Of a stretch of 64,000 nt of DNA, positions 37,377 through 53,600 are shown in pieces; position 1 is the first letter of the stretch; each line of letters begins with the position of its first letter. The notes beneath the pieces were generated by a model. It was not told where the DNA came from. It ran no database searches and saw nothing but the letters and a program-made list of their open reading frames with translations. Origin of the DNA: Panonychus citri (lineage: Eukaryota > Arthropoda > Arachnida > Trombidiformes > Tetranychidae). The translations under genes were made by a program, and so were the position numbers. The stretch covers positions 744,001 through 808,000 of the forward strand of contig NW_026515541.1 of the NCBI RefSeq assembly GCF_014898815.1, in the 5' to 3' direction.

Positions 37377-40300
37377 ATGTACAATTGTCTTAACTCAAGA
37401 CTACTAATCGCTTTGGTCTTAATTGTTGGTGAGTCTATTAAAAATCATCAAACTATTTAAATTGTAATTAAAAATTTGAAATAATTAGGCGTCTCTGGGG
37501 ATGAAAATAATTACGATTCACTTAATTGTAATTTTGATAATGATACTTGCGGTTGGAAGGATCTTAATCATGTTTGGACAATCGGAAGCTCAACTAGTTC
37601 TCAACACAATTTAACCTGGACACCAATTCAAGGTAATTTAACAGTTAATCAGCTAATGTACTATGTTAGTTATTAGTTAATTGAGCTATTCGGTTATGTA
37701 ATTAGGTGATCATAACCATGGACCTGGTGGTTACGCTTACCTTGATCCAATCAGATTGTGGTCCTCAAAATCACGAACAGGATCATTGATTAGTCCAGAA
37801 TTGAAAGGGTCCGAAGCTTGTTTAACCTTCTGGTATTATATGTTTGGCCTGGAACCCGGTGAAATGACCGTTATCCAGTCGATAGGTGAAGATAGTGACA
37901 CAATTGTTTGGAAACGTCAAAGTAATTTTGGTCGCCAATGGATGAAGTCGAGTGTTAATTTAGTTGCTGGCAACAACTTCGAACCTTGGACAGTTTCATT
38001 CATTGTTTCATACGCTGATGTGAATCATGAAATATTGACCATTGACGATACCAAATTATCGAGTGGACCTTGTTCATCATTCGAAATGTGCGATTTTGAA
38101 ACTTCAAATTGTCTTTTAACAAACGAATCGTTTGGTGCTTCATTTTGGTCAGTTGGTCCAGTTTATAAACTTAATCATCCGTTAATAGTGACTGATCACT
38201 CGACTCAGACAGAAACGGGTCACATCGCTTACATTCGTGGTATTGGGGCCAAAGATGTGGCCATTTTGCAGACAGAAACTTTCAACCACACTGGTCATCG
38301 GTGTTTAAAGTTTTGGTACACATCGACTTCCGACTCGTTTCAAATGGAAATTAACCAAGTTGATCAGGAGCACAATACAAATTACCAATTGTGGACTCGT
38401 AATCGTAATCACTTTGGTGATTGGAGACAAGGTATTGTCCAGTTGAAAGAAATGGCCTCAAGTTCATATAATATTGACTTTAGAGTTGCTTTTACTAAAC
38501 CTGATGGAGGTTATTATGCACTCGACGATTTATCAATTGAAACTGGCTCGTGTCCTGATTCAGTTGATTGTGATTTCAGCTACAATACTTGTCAATGGGC
38601 TACATCCAATTCTATGGAAACATTTGATTGGATTCGTATGAATGGTCAATTACTAGGATCGGGTCTTGTTGGACCAGGAAATGGTCAAGATGATAAAGAT
38701 GATGATGATTTCTATCTGTATGCTTACTTTGATCCAAGTTTATCGATAAAATCAGCTATTATCGATTCTGGTGATTTTGACATTACCCAACAAGATCATT
38801 ATTGTTTAAAATTCAATCTGTGGACAGTTAATCGGGTTAAATTGGAATTAATCGTTGAAATGTTACAAAACGAAAATGAATTGAAACCAGTGTTTACATT
38901 GAAAGATGAGGATTTCCCTGAATCATCATGGCAGCAGGTTAGCACCCTGATTTACGTGAATCATTCAGATTCAATGAACGATTTCCAGTTTTTGCGACTT
39001 CGAGCTGTCTATGTATCAGAGGATGAAGAACTTGGACCCGACGGTAAACCGAAACCTCATCCATTTGCTGCCATTGCGATTGACGATATTACATTTACTG
39101 AAGGACTTTGTCAAGGACAAGAACCAACACAAAACCCACCGACAACCACATTACCTCCACCGATCACCGATGAGATTAATTGTGATTTTGAAACTAATAC
39201 GTGTGGATTATTCAATGATCCACTTAAATCGACCTCTTCTTGGTATCGAAGAACATCCGTTCGAACTAAAACTGACGTAACAAATGTTCCAGCCACTGAC
39301 CACACTTATAATCAACCCAATGGTCATTTCTTATTTTCTCGGTTCCAAAGTAAAGGTGAAAAGAAAATCAGTGAATTATCAACGAAAACAATTAAGGCTA
39401 TTGATTCAACCAAAGGAGATTGTCTATCATTCTGGTACTACATTAGAGGAACCAAATCAACCTCATTGTCCATCTCAATGGTCAGATCATCAGATTCAGT
39501 TGAAAAAATTATTTGGAAACGGACTAATATCTATGCCGACTATTGGTACCAGGGATATGTTAACATAGAACCAGTCGATTATGACTTCACCTTGGAAATC
39601 ATCGCCGATCACTCAACTGATACCGATTCTGGAATGGCTTTGGATGACATTATTTACTCAAGTGGCCATTGTCCAGCTAGTACAGCAAGTGAAAATTGCG
39701 ACTTTGAACTAGGTTCATGTGGCTATGATAATGGTGACGTTTTCAACGAAGTCTGGAAACTTGCCAATGGATTTGATAACAAATCAATCACAACCGATCA
39801 CACAACTCAAACTGAATCAGGATCTTTCTTAATTGCTCAATATGACTCAACGATAACAGAAGATGGGGATGCTAAAAATGGTTACCTATTTTATGATTCT
39901 TTCGTTCATCCTCAATATAATTGTATTGAATTCTCAGCTAATGTTCACCGTGGTCAGTTATCATTTAATATTATATTTATGATTTTTATGGCTGAATTAG
40001 GAACGAATGATGTTACTCTTTGGTCAGCCAACGAAACACAAGGATGGACAACAGTCAGATTACCGTTACCGTTTCCTGGTCAAACAAAAATGCTCGCCTT
40101 TCGTTTCATTGGTCAAGGTTATGCTGCTCTCGATGACATTTCCTTGTTAACTGAATGCCAACCGGTAGGCTATTGTAACTTTGAGCGGGACACTTGTGGA
40201 TGGACATCGGGCTCTGATGATTATAAAACATTTAGACGAGACCACGGGAGATTATATGATGAGTACAGTCCGTCTCATGACATGACCACGAAGAAAGATT

Positions 40301-43300
40301 CTGGTTCCTATGTTGTTGCTAATTTTGAGAAGATGAAAAAGCCGACCAGCGAAAAGTACAGTTTGATCTCCCCCTTAATCTCACCAATGACCAATTACTG
40401 TTTATCCTTTTGGTACTACAAGAATGGTAAAGATTTACCGACGCTTCATGTAATCCTCAATCAATTTTATTCAAAAATGATCTATTTAAAAACAATTGAC
40501 TCTAAGACCAAGTTGGACTTTTGGGATCGTCTAAGTATCCAAATCGACAAATTAACAGGAAATCCATTCACAATTGAATTAAGAGCGAGTGTTAAACCGC
40601 GAACCTTACGACCCGCTCTAGTTGCTATCGATGATATTGAACTTTACCCTGGTCAATGTGCGGACTCTATCGAGGTGATCGATGAGACGGAATATTCCTG
40701 TGATTCACATGCCACAAAAGTAACGGGAAATTTATTGTGTGACTTTCACGCTGATTGTAAAGATGCTTGGGATGAATCTAATTGCGGCTACAATTGTGAC
40801 TTCGAAACAGGACCTTGTGGGTGGAAAGGTGGAGTTAATCCGAGTGACCAATTGCGTATTATCGACCTCGATAAGAGCGCCATTACTCCTCAATATGAGA
40901 TCAATTATCACGAAACTGGAAAAGGGAAATACTGGAAACTGAATACAAAAGTATGTAAATTCAACTCATGCAATCGTGGTTAACTAATCTCTTTAATTTT
41001 GTACCGATCTAGACTTCGAAGACTTTGACCTATTTAAGTCCAGTGATGAGAAATTCGGGTGAACATTGTTACATCGATTTCTATCTTTATATGACCATTG
41101 CCGATAACGATGAACCAAATTCTGATCTCTCTGAAATATCTCATCTTACGATTAGTATAGTTGATTTAAGATCAACCCAAGTGACACCGATTCATCAGAT
41201 ATCCGATAATTTGGGCAAAAATTGGCACTTAATTCGATTGTACATTGGTCGAATTCCGAGCGATTTCCGTCTAAGATTTGAAGTTCTAAGTAAAAAAGCC
41301 AACGACCGTATTGTTATCGATAAGATCACTGCCGATTCCGCTTGTTTCGCTCCTCGAACTGGTGATGCCAATTCATGTCCATCTGATAAATTTTTCTGCT
41401 CTCGAAGTAAAAGTTGTATTGACCTTTCAATGACCTGTGATTATTGTGATGATTGTGGCGATGGAGAGGACGAAGAAGATGATCTGGCTCAATGTAGCTT
41501 AAGGTCAGGTCGATGTGACTTCAACCAGGGTAATTTATGTGATTGGTCAACTCAAATCAGTTCAAATTCAAACCGAAAAGAAAAATGGAGATTAGTTGAT
41601 TACGATGATGACACTTACGATGTTAGGTCAACATCTCCAACCCGTGATCATACGTTTAATACCGCTGAAGGTAAATTCATGATCAGCACTGGAACTACTG
41701 GGTTACCGAAGTACTCATTGACTAGTCCGTTACTTTATCGGCCTGATCCACAATCAATTTGCTCGTTCAACTTTTATTATCAATTCACTGATTCTCAGTC
41801 AGTAATTAAAGCGGTCAATTCATCGGCTATCGGTCAATCAAATCACAATTACCTCGAGGTTTCAATTGATCTTCCACATTTGAGCTCAACTTATTCGTTG
41901 GAGACAATTTTGGGCTCATATTTACTGGAATCGCCTCATTTCAAACGAGCGACAATTAACATTGGACCTGAAGTGGTCACTCACAATAGATTATTTCAAT
42001 TAAGTTTATCGGCTGTCCGATCATCAGATTCATCAGCCTCATGGGCAGTTGATGATGTTTCTTTCAGTTCTGATTGTAAATTAGCTGATTGTTACCTTCG
42101 GTGTAGTCGAGATCAATCGTGTATAACTCTTGACCATCGGTGTGATTTCATTTCCGATTGTGACCCAACAGATGAGCCATCCAATCTTGGCGAGGATGAA
42201 GTTAATTGCACCTCAGTTAATTGTCCTTTCGGTCAAGATGATACTTGCCATTGGGAGGTAATTAAATCAAATGATTCAGAAACATTAACCTGGAAACTTT
42301 ATCAACCTCTAAGTGATCCAGTTGATCAACCACAATTTATACCCAAATCAGATGCAACTAATCATGATGCTTCAGGTTGGCTCTTAATTTTTGATTCTCG
42401 TGATTCACTAATTGCTGGATCGGCTCAACTTTGGTCGCAAATGATTGGACGGACCTCTGCTCAATGTTCATTGAGTTTTAATTACTTTTGTCAACCTGAC
42501 CAATGTGACCTTACAATTTACCTGGAGACGGACATTGATCGACCTGAGACTAATTTAAAACGCATTTGGGAACCTCATCAAGTTAATCAAGATCTAACAA
42601 TTAAATGGAGACCAGGAATTGCCCAAATTGGAGCAATTAAATATGGTCGGATATTGATTAGTGGTTCAAGTGAATTCAACAATGATTCATTTGCAATCTC
42701 GTTGGATGATTTAACCTTCGTTAATTGTGCACCACCTCAACCCTCCCCACCAGAGACACCCTGTGATTCAACTAAATCATTTCAATGTTCAAACGATAAT
42801 TGTATTGATAAATCATTTGAGTGCGATTTCGTTGACGATTGTCTTGATGGATCAGATGAATTATCTTGTGACAATTTACCTGCTCGGTGTGACTTTGAAA
42901 CTCCTTGTGTTTCATGGAAACCTGATCCCTATCGATATGACAAATTCGCAACTATTTCATGGGGACAAACAGCTGATCTTCCCTCTTACGATCACACCCT
43001 TGGTGTTGCTTCAGGTACTTATTTGAGTCTTTCGGGTTCACAAAAATCGGTCGATGTTTGGGCTCGTCACTACTCCCCAGTTATCAATGGGTCAAGTGAT
43101 GATTGTTCATTAAACCTTTGGGTCAATATTATTGATACCTCATTGTCCAGTGAACTTGTTATCTATCAAAGGTTCAATTATTCCACTTCCGGTTATCAGG
43201 TAATCGCCAGGGTTTCATCTAGTCATGTAGGTGAATATTGGAAAAAGTATAACATTAAACTACCTAAAACTGTTGATGAATATGAAATTGTCCTGGAAGG

Positions 43301-45356
43301 ATTCATATCGAAAGATATTGATGCGTCGATCAACATTGATGACCTCACATTGACCAGAGGCTGTTATCTTGCTGAAAATGGTACAACCTTACCGGGTGTT
43401 GATGAACCCACGACATTACCTCCAACAACACCGGGATCTTTGTTTGATTGTTATTATGGTTACAAACCCTGTTCATCGGTAGTTAAATGTTACCCTTTTA
43501 AGGCTGAATGTGATTTCAAAGATGATTGTGGTGATGGTACCGATGAGGCCAATTGTCCGTCGCGTTGTACCTTTGAAAATGATTTTTGTGGATGGAAAAA
43601 TAGTAAGAGCGATAAATTTGGATCGTGGATCATTAAAAGTGCCAGCAAAACAACTAAACCAAACATAGATCACACAGAAGGTGACGAATCGGGATACTAT
43701 GCAATAGCGAAGTTTGAAACTGAAGAAACCGATATTTCAGTCTCTCTGACCTCACCTCTTTTCTCCTACTCCGGACCAAGGTGCACTTTCACCTTCTACT
43801 ATTACATGACCCTCAAAACAATCAGTGATGCCGATAAACACCCAAGGTTACAGGTTTATCTTAATCAGGGCAACACAAGTAAATTGATCCAATCGCTTTG
43901 GGGTAAACATACCGATGCATGGTATATGAGTTATGTTAATATTGGGCAGCACGATGGCCCTTTCAGTGTCACTATTGAAGCAATTAAATTAGGTGAATCA
44001 TCTGATGTGGTTAAGGCGATTGATGATATTTCTTTTGATGAATGTCCGAGTTCAAAGAAATCAATAATGGAAGATTGTCCAGTTAATCAATGGGAATGTC
44101 AATCAGCTACGAAATGTTTACCAGTTTATCATTTGTGTGATGGTTTCAACGATTGTAACGATGGTCAAGACGAGGTACATTGTTCAGTTGTCCCAGGTAA
44201 TTGTGATTTCACTAGTTCGTGGAGAGGTCAATGTTTATGGACAGAGGTTGAAACTATCGAAGGAGGCTGTTCGATTATCAATCCCAGTTCGAAGGATAAT
44301 TTCATTGAATTTATCGCAGATAAAAGTTTCGTTTGTGACTCGACTCTAGTCAGTCCCAAATTTCCGCCAACGACTCATGATAGTTGTCACTTCTCGTTTC
44401 AATATAAAACTAAAACTAATTCAGGTGATACTTGGATCAAGGTAAGTGTTTAATTAAGCTGATTGTTTGTTTAGTGTTTAATTTTTGTTATTTTGTATTC
44501 TCTATGGGATTAGATTGGTTTAATTAGTGAAGGTAAACATCTTGAATTAAACAGGTTTAAAGGTAATCGAGTATCAAACGATTGGACAATTTATCATTTA
44601 GCAATTAATCATTCAAAATCTTATCAAGTTTATCTTATTACTTCAATTACGGAGAGTGATTCAAGTATTTACCTTAAATCAATACGATTTTCACCAAATT
44701 GTCCAACTGGAGGACCTTTAACTCTTGAACTTTATCCTGGTAAAACTGAACCATGGGAACCATCAAGTGAAAAACCCTTTGTACCAACGACTGTCCCAAC
44801 GGCTGTACCAACCACACACAAAGTGACCACTGCAGAACCGTTGACCATTGCCCCTCCAGTTACCCGGCCAGTACCAACCGAACGGCCAAAATCAACCACT
44901 AAGGCACCTGAACCGGTAACCAAAAGGCCCGAAGATCATTGTAACTGTAATGATAATCTGATTCCGGAAGAATGTCGGGAGTTTTGTCACAATAAAAAGA
45001 TCGCCCCATTACCTCAAGGCCATTCCAAAAAACACTCAAGCGCTTCGATATTTTGTAAGTAGAATGGACCAATTTTCTGTGATCTTCTCTCATTTCTAAT
45101 ACTTTATTTTCTGAATTCAGATATTTCTCTTGGGATCATTGGCTCAATTGCTATAATTGTAATCACAATTAACTTTTTAATGCCAACAATTAACCGCATT
45201 CGTTATCGTCGTACATTAAGAGGAATACTTGACGATAGATTCAATGATGATGGTCAATTCGATAGCATCGATGGACGTAACTCAATTAACGACCCAAACT
45301 TATTTGGATTATCTGAAACACGAACAAGATTCGGAAATTTAAATGACTCACTTTAA
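37377..45356 (+). CDS. Giant type I membrane protein with 12 MAM and 6 LDLa modules (MALRD1/MAMDC4-like)
   Basis: Six exons, 37377-37428, 37489-37632, 37706-40950, 41013-44441, 44514-45054 and 45121-45356, join without frame error to 2,548 residues; two exons exceed 3.2 kb. After a signal peptide (LLIALVLIVGVSG) come six MAM domains, each opening with C-D/N-F and a second Cys (CNFDNDTCGW, CDFETNTCGL, CNFERDTCGW). Then LDLa and MAM modules alternate: LDLa with DCLDGSDELSC, DCGDGTDEANC and DCNDGQDEVHC. Twelve MAM and six LDLa modules are countable. A Pro/Thr-rich linker, one membrane segment (ISLGIIGSIAIIVITINFLM) and a cytoplasmic tail of about 50 residues end the protein. The layout matches MALRD1 or apical endosomal glycoprotein, suggesting an epithelial receptor or adhesion role; ligand unknown. 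Confidence 0.93.
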
Positions 45357-45604
45357 TTAATCATTCAAACTAATTAACCTCTATGCTGATTAAGTCTTAT
45401 TTCATTCTTGATTAACAATCAAATCAAAACAATGCGTTAATTTTGAATAATACTTATAAAAACAATCATGCAAATGTAATCACAATTAAATCTTTCTATA
45501 GAATATTAAATTTTAGGTTATGTAATATATTGATTAATTCTAGAAATTTGATTAATCATTGGGTGTCAAGTCAATTGTAATTTACAGCTAATCATATTGG
45601 CTAT

Positions 45605-46328
45605 TGATTTGTTTCCTTTGATCAATCAACATCAACTCGAGATGATTAATTAGATTGTAATCAAATGAGCCATCGATCATTAATCCAATTATGTTACAAA
45701 CATGTAAATAAAGTTCAGTTCAATTCAATTTCTTAAACCATGAAAATCACCAAATCAACAAAGGTAAGAAACTTATAAGATATTAGATTGTGTTAATTAG
45801 TTAATTGCAAATTTTATCTTAAAACAGGTCAAGTTATTGATTTTAGTGTTAATTGTGATCATTATGGTCTATTATACTGTTGAATCGGTGGTCGAACTGA
45901 ATTATGATTACAATTTATTCAACATCGCTTACGAAACTTCATACAACGATTCAGATAAATTTGAACTGATTTGTTTCCTTTGATCAATCAACATCAACTC
46001 GAGATGATTAATTAGATTGTAATCAAATGAGCCATCGATCATTAATCCAATTATGTTACAAACATGTAAATAAAGTTCAGTTCAATTCAATTTCTTAAAC
46101 CATGAAAATCACCAAATCAACAAAGGTAAGAAACTTATAAGATATTAGATTGTGTTAATTAGTTAATTGCAAATTTTATCTTAAAACAGGTCAAGTTATT
46201 GATTTTAGTGTTAATTGTGATCATTATGGTCTATTATACTGTTGAATCGGTGGTCGAACTGAATTATGATTACAATTTATTCAACATCGCTTACGAAACT
46301 TCATACAACGATTCAGATAAATTTGAAC
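45605..46328. repeat. Perfect 362-bp tandem duplication of the DEG/ENaC upstream region and first exons
   Basis: Copy 1 is 45605-45966 and copy 2 is 45967-46328; I see no difference between them. Each holds upstream sequence, the 24-base first coding exon (ATG at 45740 and 46102), the 64-bp intron and the first 139 bases of exon 2. Read on from copy 1, the frame passes into repeated upstream DNA and stops (FELICFL-stop). Confidence 0.97.
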
Positions 46329-47575
46329 CTCCCTGTATTGCGATATGTTTCAGCGTAACGGAGATACTGAACTTTACCTTGTTGTTGAGCAGTTATCCAG
46401 AGATCAAGCGACAAGCTGAAAAGTTAATGGATATCAACGATCGATTTACAAACTGTACAGCCGAACAAGTATTGGAAGATCAGGACGAAGGGCAAAAGTT
46501 GATCTTTGAACATTTAACTTTGATCCAAATCGATAAGATGTTGATTCCCATGGAAAAGTTATTCTCCTGGTGCTATTATCTTGACCAATCGATGGCACAA
46601 GCCAAATGTGATTATGGTCACGCACGAAAATACTTCTATGACCACGCAGTTTGTCAAAGTTTCCAATTTTGGCCTCGAATCGGGATAACTTTCAATCGTT
46701 CCGATCTAATTATTCCTGGTTATCGAAGTTTACGGTTACTTAATGTTGGCCTAGATTTTAGAAATCAGTGGGCAGTTAATCAATTAAGGGTTACTGCTCA
46801 TCGACTTAACAAAGTACCTTGGAGTCAAGGGGAATCGACCATTGAAGTTCCGGTCAAATCTTCGCACGAAATCGCTTATGGACTCTCTTTTCAGGAAAAA
46901 ACTGTTCGATTATTGCCCCCACCTTACATTAGTAATTGTAAAATACCATCAAAACCTTATACTTCCGTGGGCCATTGTTTGAGTCGCTGTTTCATGTCCA
47001 GTTTTACCAAAATTACAGGTCGATTTCCGCACCACTACGTAGTCAACAAACCAAATGACCTTAGATTTCTGGAAGGCGACGGACTCGCACAATACCATGA
47101 ACTGGTCACTCAGTTGTACTCACCTTGTAACAAAATCTGTGGTCAGGTTGATTGTGTGGTCGATACCTTCGAATGGCGTAAAGTTGGTAGGCCAATTTAT
47201 AATCTTCAATCAGGGTCGAAATCGTTAGTTCTTCATTTCCATCCTCCTTCTAAATTACCGTTAATCAAACAAGCAAAACCTCAGATCAATTGGTTAAACT
47301 ACTTTTCCTCAGTGGGAAGTGTAATTAGCCTTTATTTTGGTTTATCCACTTTATCACTAATCGATTGGCTAATTAACAACAATCAACTACAAATTGTTAC
47401 TTTTATTCGCAAATTGTTGTCATCAGATAATCAAGTTAAACCTTTGAACGTTGAAATTTTAACTTTCCAACGGATCGATTTAAAACCGAAACATTATTTA
47501 ACTGAAGTTAATTCAACAATTGATTCGGCGATTGTTAATCAATATGATACAAAATTTTCATCTTTCAATGATTAA
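46102..47575 (+). CDS. DEG/ENaC (pickpocket-type) sodium channel subunit
   Basis: Exons 46102-46125 and 46190-47575, in phase, 469 residues. The first membrane segment is near the N-terminus (VKLLILVLIVIIMVYYTVES). The extracellular part opens with KFEPPCIAICFS, equivalent to the family's post-TM1 block, and has paired cysteines such as ISNCKIPSKPYTSVGHCLSRC and CNKICGQVDC. The second segment carries the pore signature FSSVGSVISLYFGLSTLSL, with the GLS selectivity filter; the usual Glu after LSxx is Asp here. The N-terminal cytoplasmic part is only about nine residues and lacks the usual His-Gly gating motif. The identical exon 1 in the upstream duplicate could serve as an alternative start and would give the same protein. 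Confidence 0.88.
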
Positions 47576-47829
47576 TCAATGAATTGGATAATGTAACATT
47601 TTTAATTTATTTCTTTAACTCTGAAGTCCCTTTACCTTAATTATTGCACAGGGTTTTTGATTAATTTGTTTTCTCAGGCTGAACCCTTTGCTTTTTTAAG
47701 GTCTTGATTTCACCTTGATAAGTTATTTTAACAATTCTTTATATTTAATATATTAATTAATTTGAATTCATAATCATTTTGAAAATTTTGATTAAATTAT
47801 ATGTGTAATCAGTAGATTCACACAAACAT

Positions 47830-49434
47830 TTAAACGAGTGGTTCATCGATTAGATAAACATCGGCGGGTTTACCAAGACAAAGGACTAAAGCGACACGTT
47901 GAGCTTCACCACCAGAGAGATTAACAACTTCTTGATCAAGTAGAGCGTCGATGTTGAGAGGTTTAACCACTTCGGCTTGGAATTGGGGATGGCAATAAGC
48001 TTCACGAATTTTTTCAAAGAGTAAATTCTTGACCGTTCCTTGAGATTTAGGGCTAATCTTTTGAGGTTTATAACTAATGTTAAGAGTTGGCACATCAGCG
48101 GCTCCCTCATCAGGAGGAAAACGACCGGCAAGGAGACGAATAAAGGTAGTTTTACCTGTTCCATTTTCTCCTAGTAATACTATAATTTCGGAGTCGGTGA
48201 AAGTACCAGTGGTTACATTCAATTCGAATTGATCACCCATCCTTTTCACCATCGTTGGATACTCGTAGCGACACATTCGTCTAACCTCCTCTTCGGCTGC
48301 TGTCTCGGAGACTTTAAAGACAAGAGAAGTATCTCGGAAACGAAGATTCTCAGTTGGGACAAAACCATCGAGAAAGATGTTGATTCCTTCACGAACTGAG
48401 AAAGGCATAGTTACCACTCCATAAGCACCAGGAACACCATATAAACAACAGATGAAATCTGATAGATAATCAAGAACCGCAAGATCGTGTTCAACTACAA
48501 TTATGAATCGATCAGCAGCAATCAGATATCTAATGGCTTCAGCAGCTTTCAAACGTTGTTTAACATCAAGGTAAGATGAGGGTTCATCGAACATGTAAAT
48601 GTTTGCTCTTTGAATACACACCATGGCGATCGCAAATCTCTGAAGTTCACCACCACTAAGATCTTCTACATTTCTGCTTCGTATAACATCATTAATATCC
48701 AACATAAGGCAAACTTCGTCTTGGTTTTTCATCTCATCCTTTTTGGTTAAATGATGTTGAACTGTACCTTTAACAGCTTTAGGTATCTGATCAACATATT
48801 GAGGTTTAACTATAGCTTTCAATTCATCTTCTAAAATTTTGGTGAAATAATTTTGAAGCTCAGATCCTCGGAAATAAGTCAAAATTTCACTCCAATCTGG
48901 TGGATCAGTTCCCCATCGACCTTTGAAAAAGAAAATTGGAAAACCATAAAAAAAAGTCAAACCATTAGAAAATAAAGATGGAACAAAATTAGAGCACAAG
49001 AACAACTTACCTAAATTGGGCTTAAGTTTACCAGCTAAAATTTTAAGAGCTGTTGATTTACCAATACCATTAGTACCTACAAGACCTAAAATTTCAGCAG
49101 GTCGAGGAATTGGAAGTCGGTGAAGTTTAAATGAATTTTGTCCATACCGATGAGTAGTCGCCTTTTCCAGATTACTTGGAAGATTGATAATGTGAATCGC
49201 CTCAAATGGACATTTTTTCACACAAATACCACAACCAATACAAAGCTCTTCACTTATTTTGGCAATCTTATCATTAGGTGTAACCTCAATACAAAGTTTA
49301 CCCATTCGGACAACTGGACAACTTTTCTTACATTCTTGCTTACATCGTTTAGGTTTACATTTATCATTATTGACAATAGCGATACGAGTTAACTTATCTT
49401 GGGTATCACCTCCAGCTGGACCTCGTCCTGCCAT
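47830..49434 (-). CDS. ABCE1: ABCE1 (RNase L inhibitor/Pixie), truncated in NBD2
   Basis: Exons 49434-49011 and 48920-47830 give 504 residues against about 600 in the family. N-terminal iron-sulfur region: [14 protein letters not shown] and [16 protein letters not shown]1: Walker [10 protein letters not shown], signature [11 protein letters not shown], Walker [14 protein letters not shown]-loop [15 protein letters not shown]2: [20 protein letters not shown] and VYLIDEP, then LV-stop where the family continues SAYLD. The D-loop, H-loop and hinge II of NBD2 are therefore missing. ABCE1 recycles ribosomes, splitting subunits with Pelota or eRF1, and needs both ATP sites. All other motifs are intact with no internal stop, so this is either a recently broken paralogue, an assembly break, or a gene with a missing exon. 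No continuation is seen in the 250 bp downstream. Confidence 0.9.
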   Translation of the reverse strand: MAGRGPAGGDTQDKLTRIAIVNNDKCKPKRCKQECKKSCPVVRMGKLCIEVTPNDKIAKISEELCIGCGICVKKCPFEAIHIINLPSNLEKATTHRYGQNSFKLHRLPIPRPAEILGLVGTNGIGKSTALKILAGKLKPNLGKLFLCSNFVPSLFSNGLTFFYGFPIFFFKGRWGTDPPDWSEILTYFRGSELQNYFTKILEDELKAIVKPQYVDQIPKAVKGTVQHHLTKKDEMKNQDEVCLMLDINDVIRSRNVEDLSGGELQRFAIAMVCIQRANIYMFDEPSSYLDVKQRLKAAEAIRYLIAADRFIIVVEHDLAVLDYLSDFICCLYGVPGAYGVVTMPFSVREGINIFLDGFVPTENLRFRDTSLVFKVSETAAEEEVRRMCRYEYPTMVKRMGDQFELNVTTGTFTDSEIIVLLGENGTGKTTFIRLLAGRFPPDEGAADVPTLNISYKPQKISPKSQGTVKNLLFEKIREAYCHPQFQAEVVKPLNIDALLDQEVVNLSGGEAQRVALVLCLGKPADVYLIDEPLV

Positions 49435-52868
<3,434 letters not shown>

Positions 52869-53600
52869 CCTCAATGACATTGATCCACTAAAGTATTGAT
52901 TGTAAACAAATCTCACCAAAATCAACATCAATCATAAAAAATAATGATAACATTTAATGTCACAATTAAAACCCATCAAATATTAAACGTCTAAATTGTT
53001 TACTGATTGAAATATTAAAGAAGAAAACAAAATCTATTCATTTAAAAAAAGAAGAGAAATTGTCTCGAATTGATCAAAACAATTAAAACTAATGTCCAAT
53101 CAATCGATAATTTGATCCTTAATGGTTTACCAAAATGATTAACTTTCCCCTTGACCTTTGAAGTGAAACAAAATATTTAAATTGAATATCGATTGACTTT
53201 GGACATTTCAATTGTCGCTGGTTAATTGTCAAGATGATAAACCAAATAATCTCAATTAGATTGAGTTGATTCGTTGAAATTCAAGCACAACTTTTATCTT
53301 CATTTTCAGTTTGAAATATGTCAAAGGCGAAAAGTCATTTACATGGTAATTGTTTACAGTTAATTGTTAATCCATCACAATTATGATTCGACTCTCGCAA
53401 CCACCAGATGGCTCTGCGAGCTTAGAACAATTCGTAGCGTCACCTGATGGCTCTTCTTTTGGCGGCTTTTTTTTCATTCATGGTTTTGGTCGTTGAGAAA
53501 TTGTGGTTTTCTGTTGATCATTTGGTTTAAATTGTTTGTTTTTATTTTTAATTGTTGATTATTGGTGATTTTCGTCGATCGTTAATTGGTTATTCCAACT
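52869..53600. other. Intergenic spacer between same-strand genes
   Basis: 3' UTR of the kinase and promoter of SMARCAD1. A GC-richer stretch at 53395-53470 (agatggctctgcgagc) lies about 150 bp before the SMARCAD1 ATG and is the likely core promoter area. No TATA is obvious. Confidence 0.45.

Noticed and set aside
46199..47575. Channel gene starting at the TTG of exon 2 as one exon
   Set aside because: ATG exon at 46102-46125 with good splice sites joins in phase and supplies the natural start.
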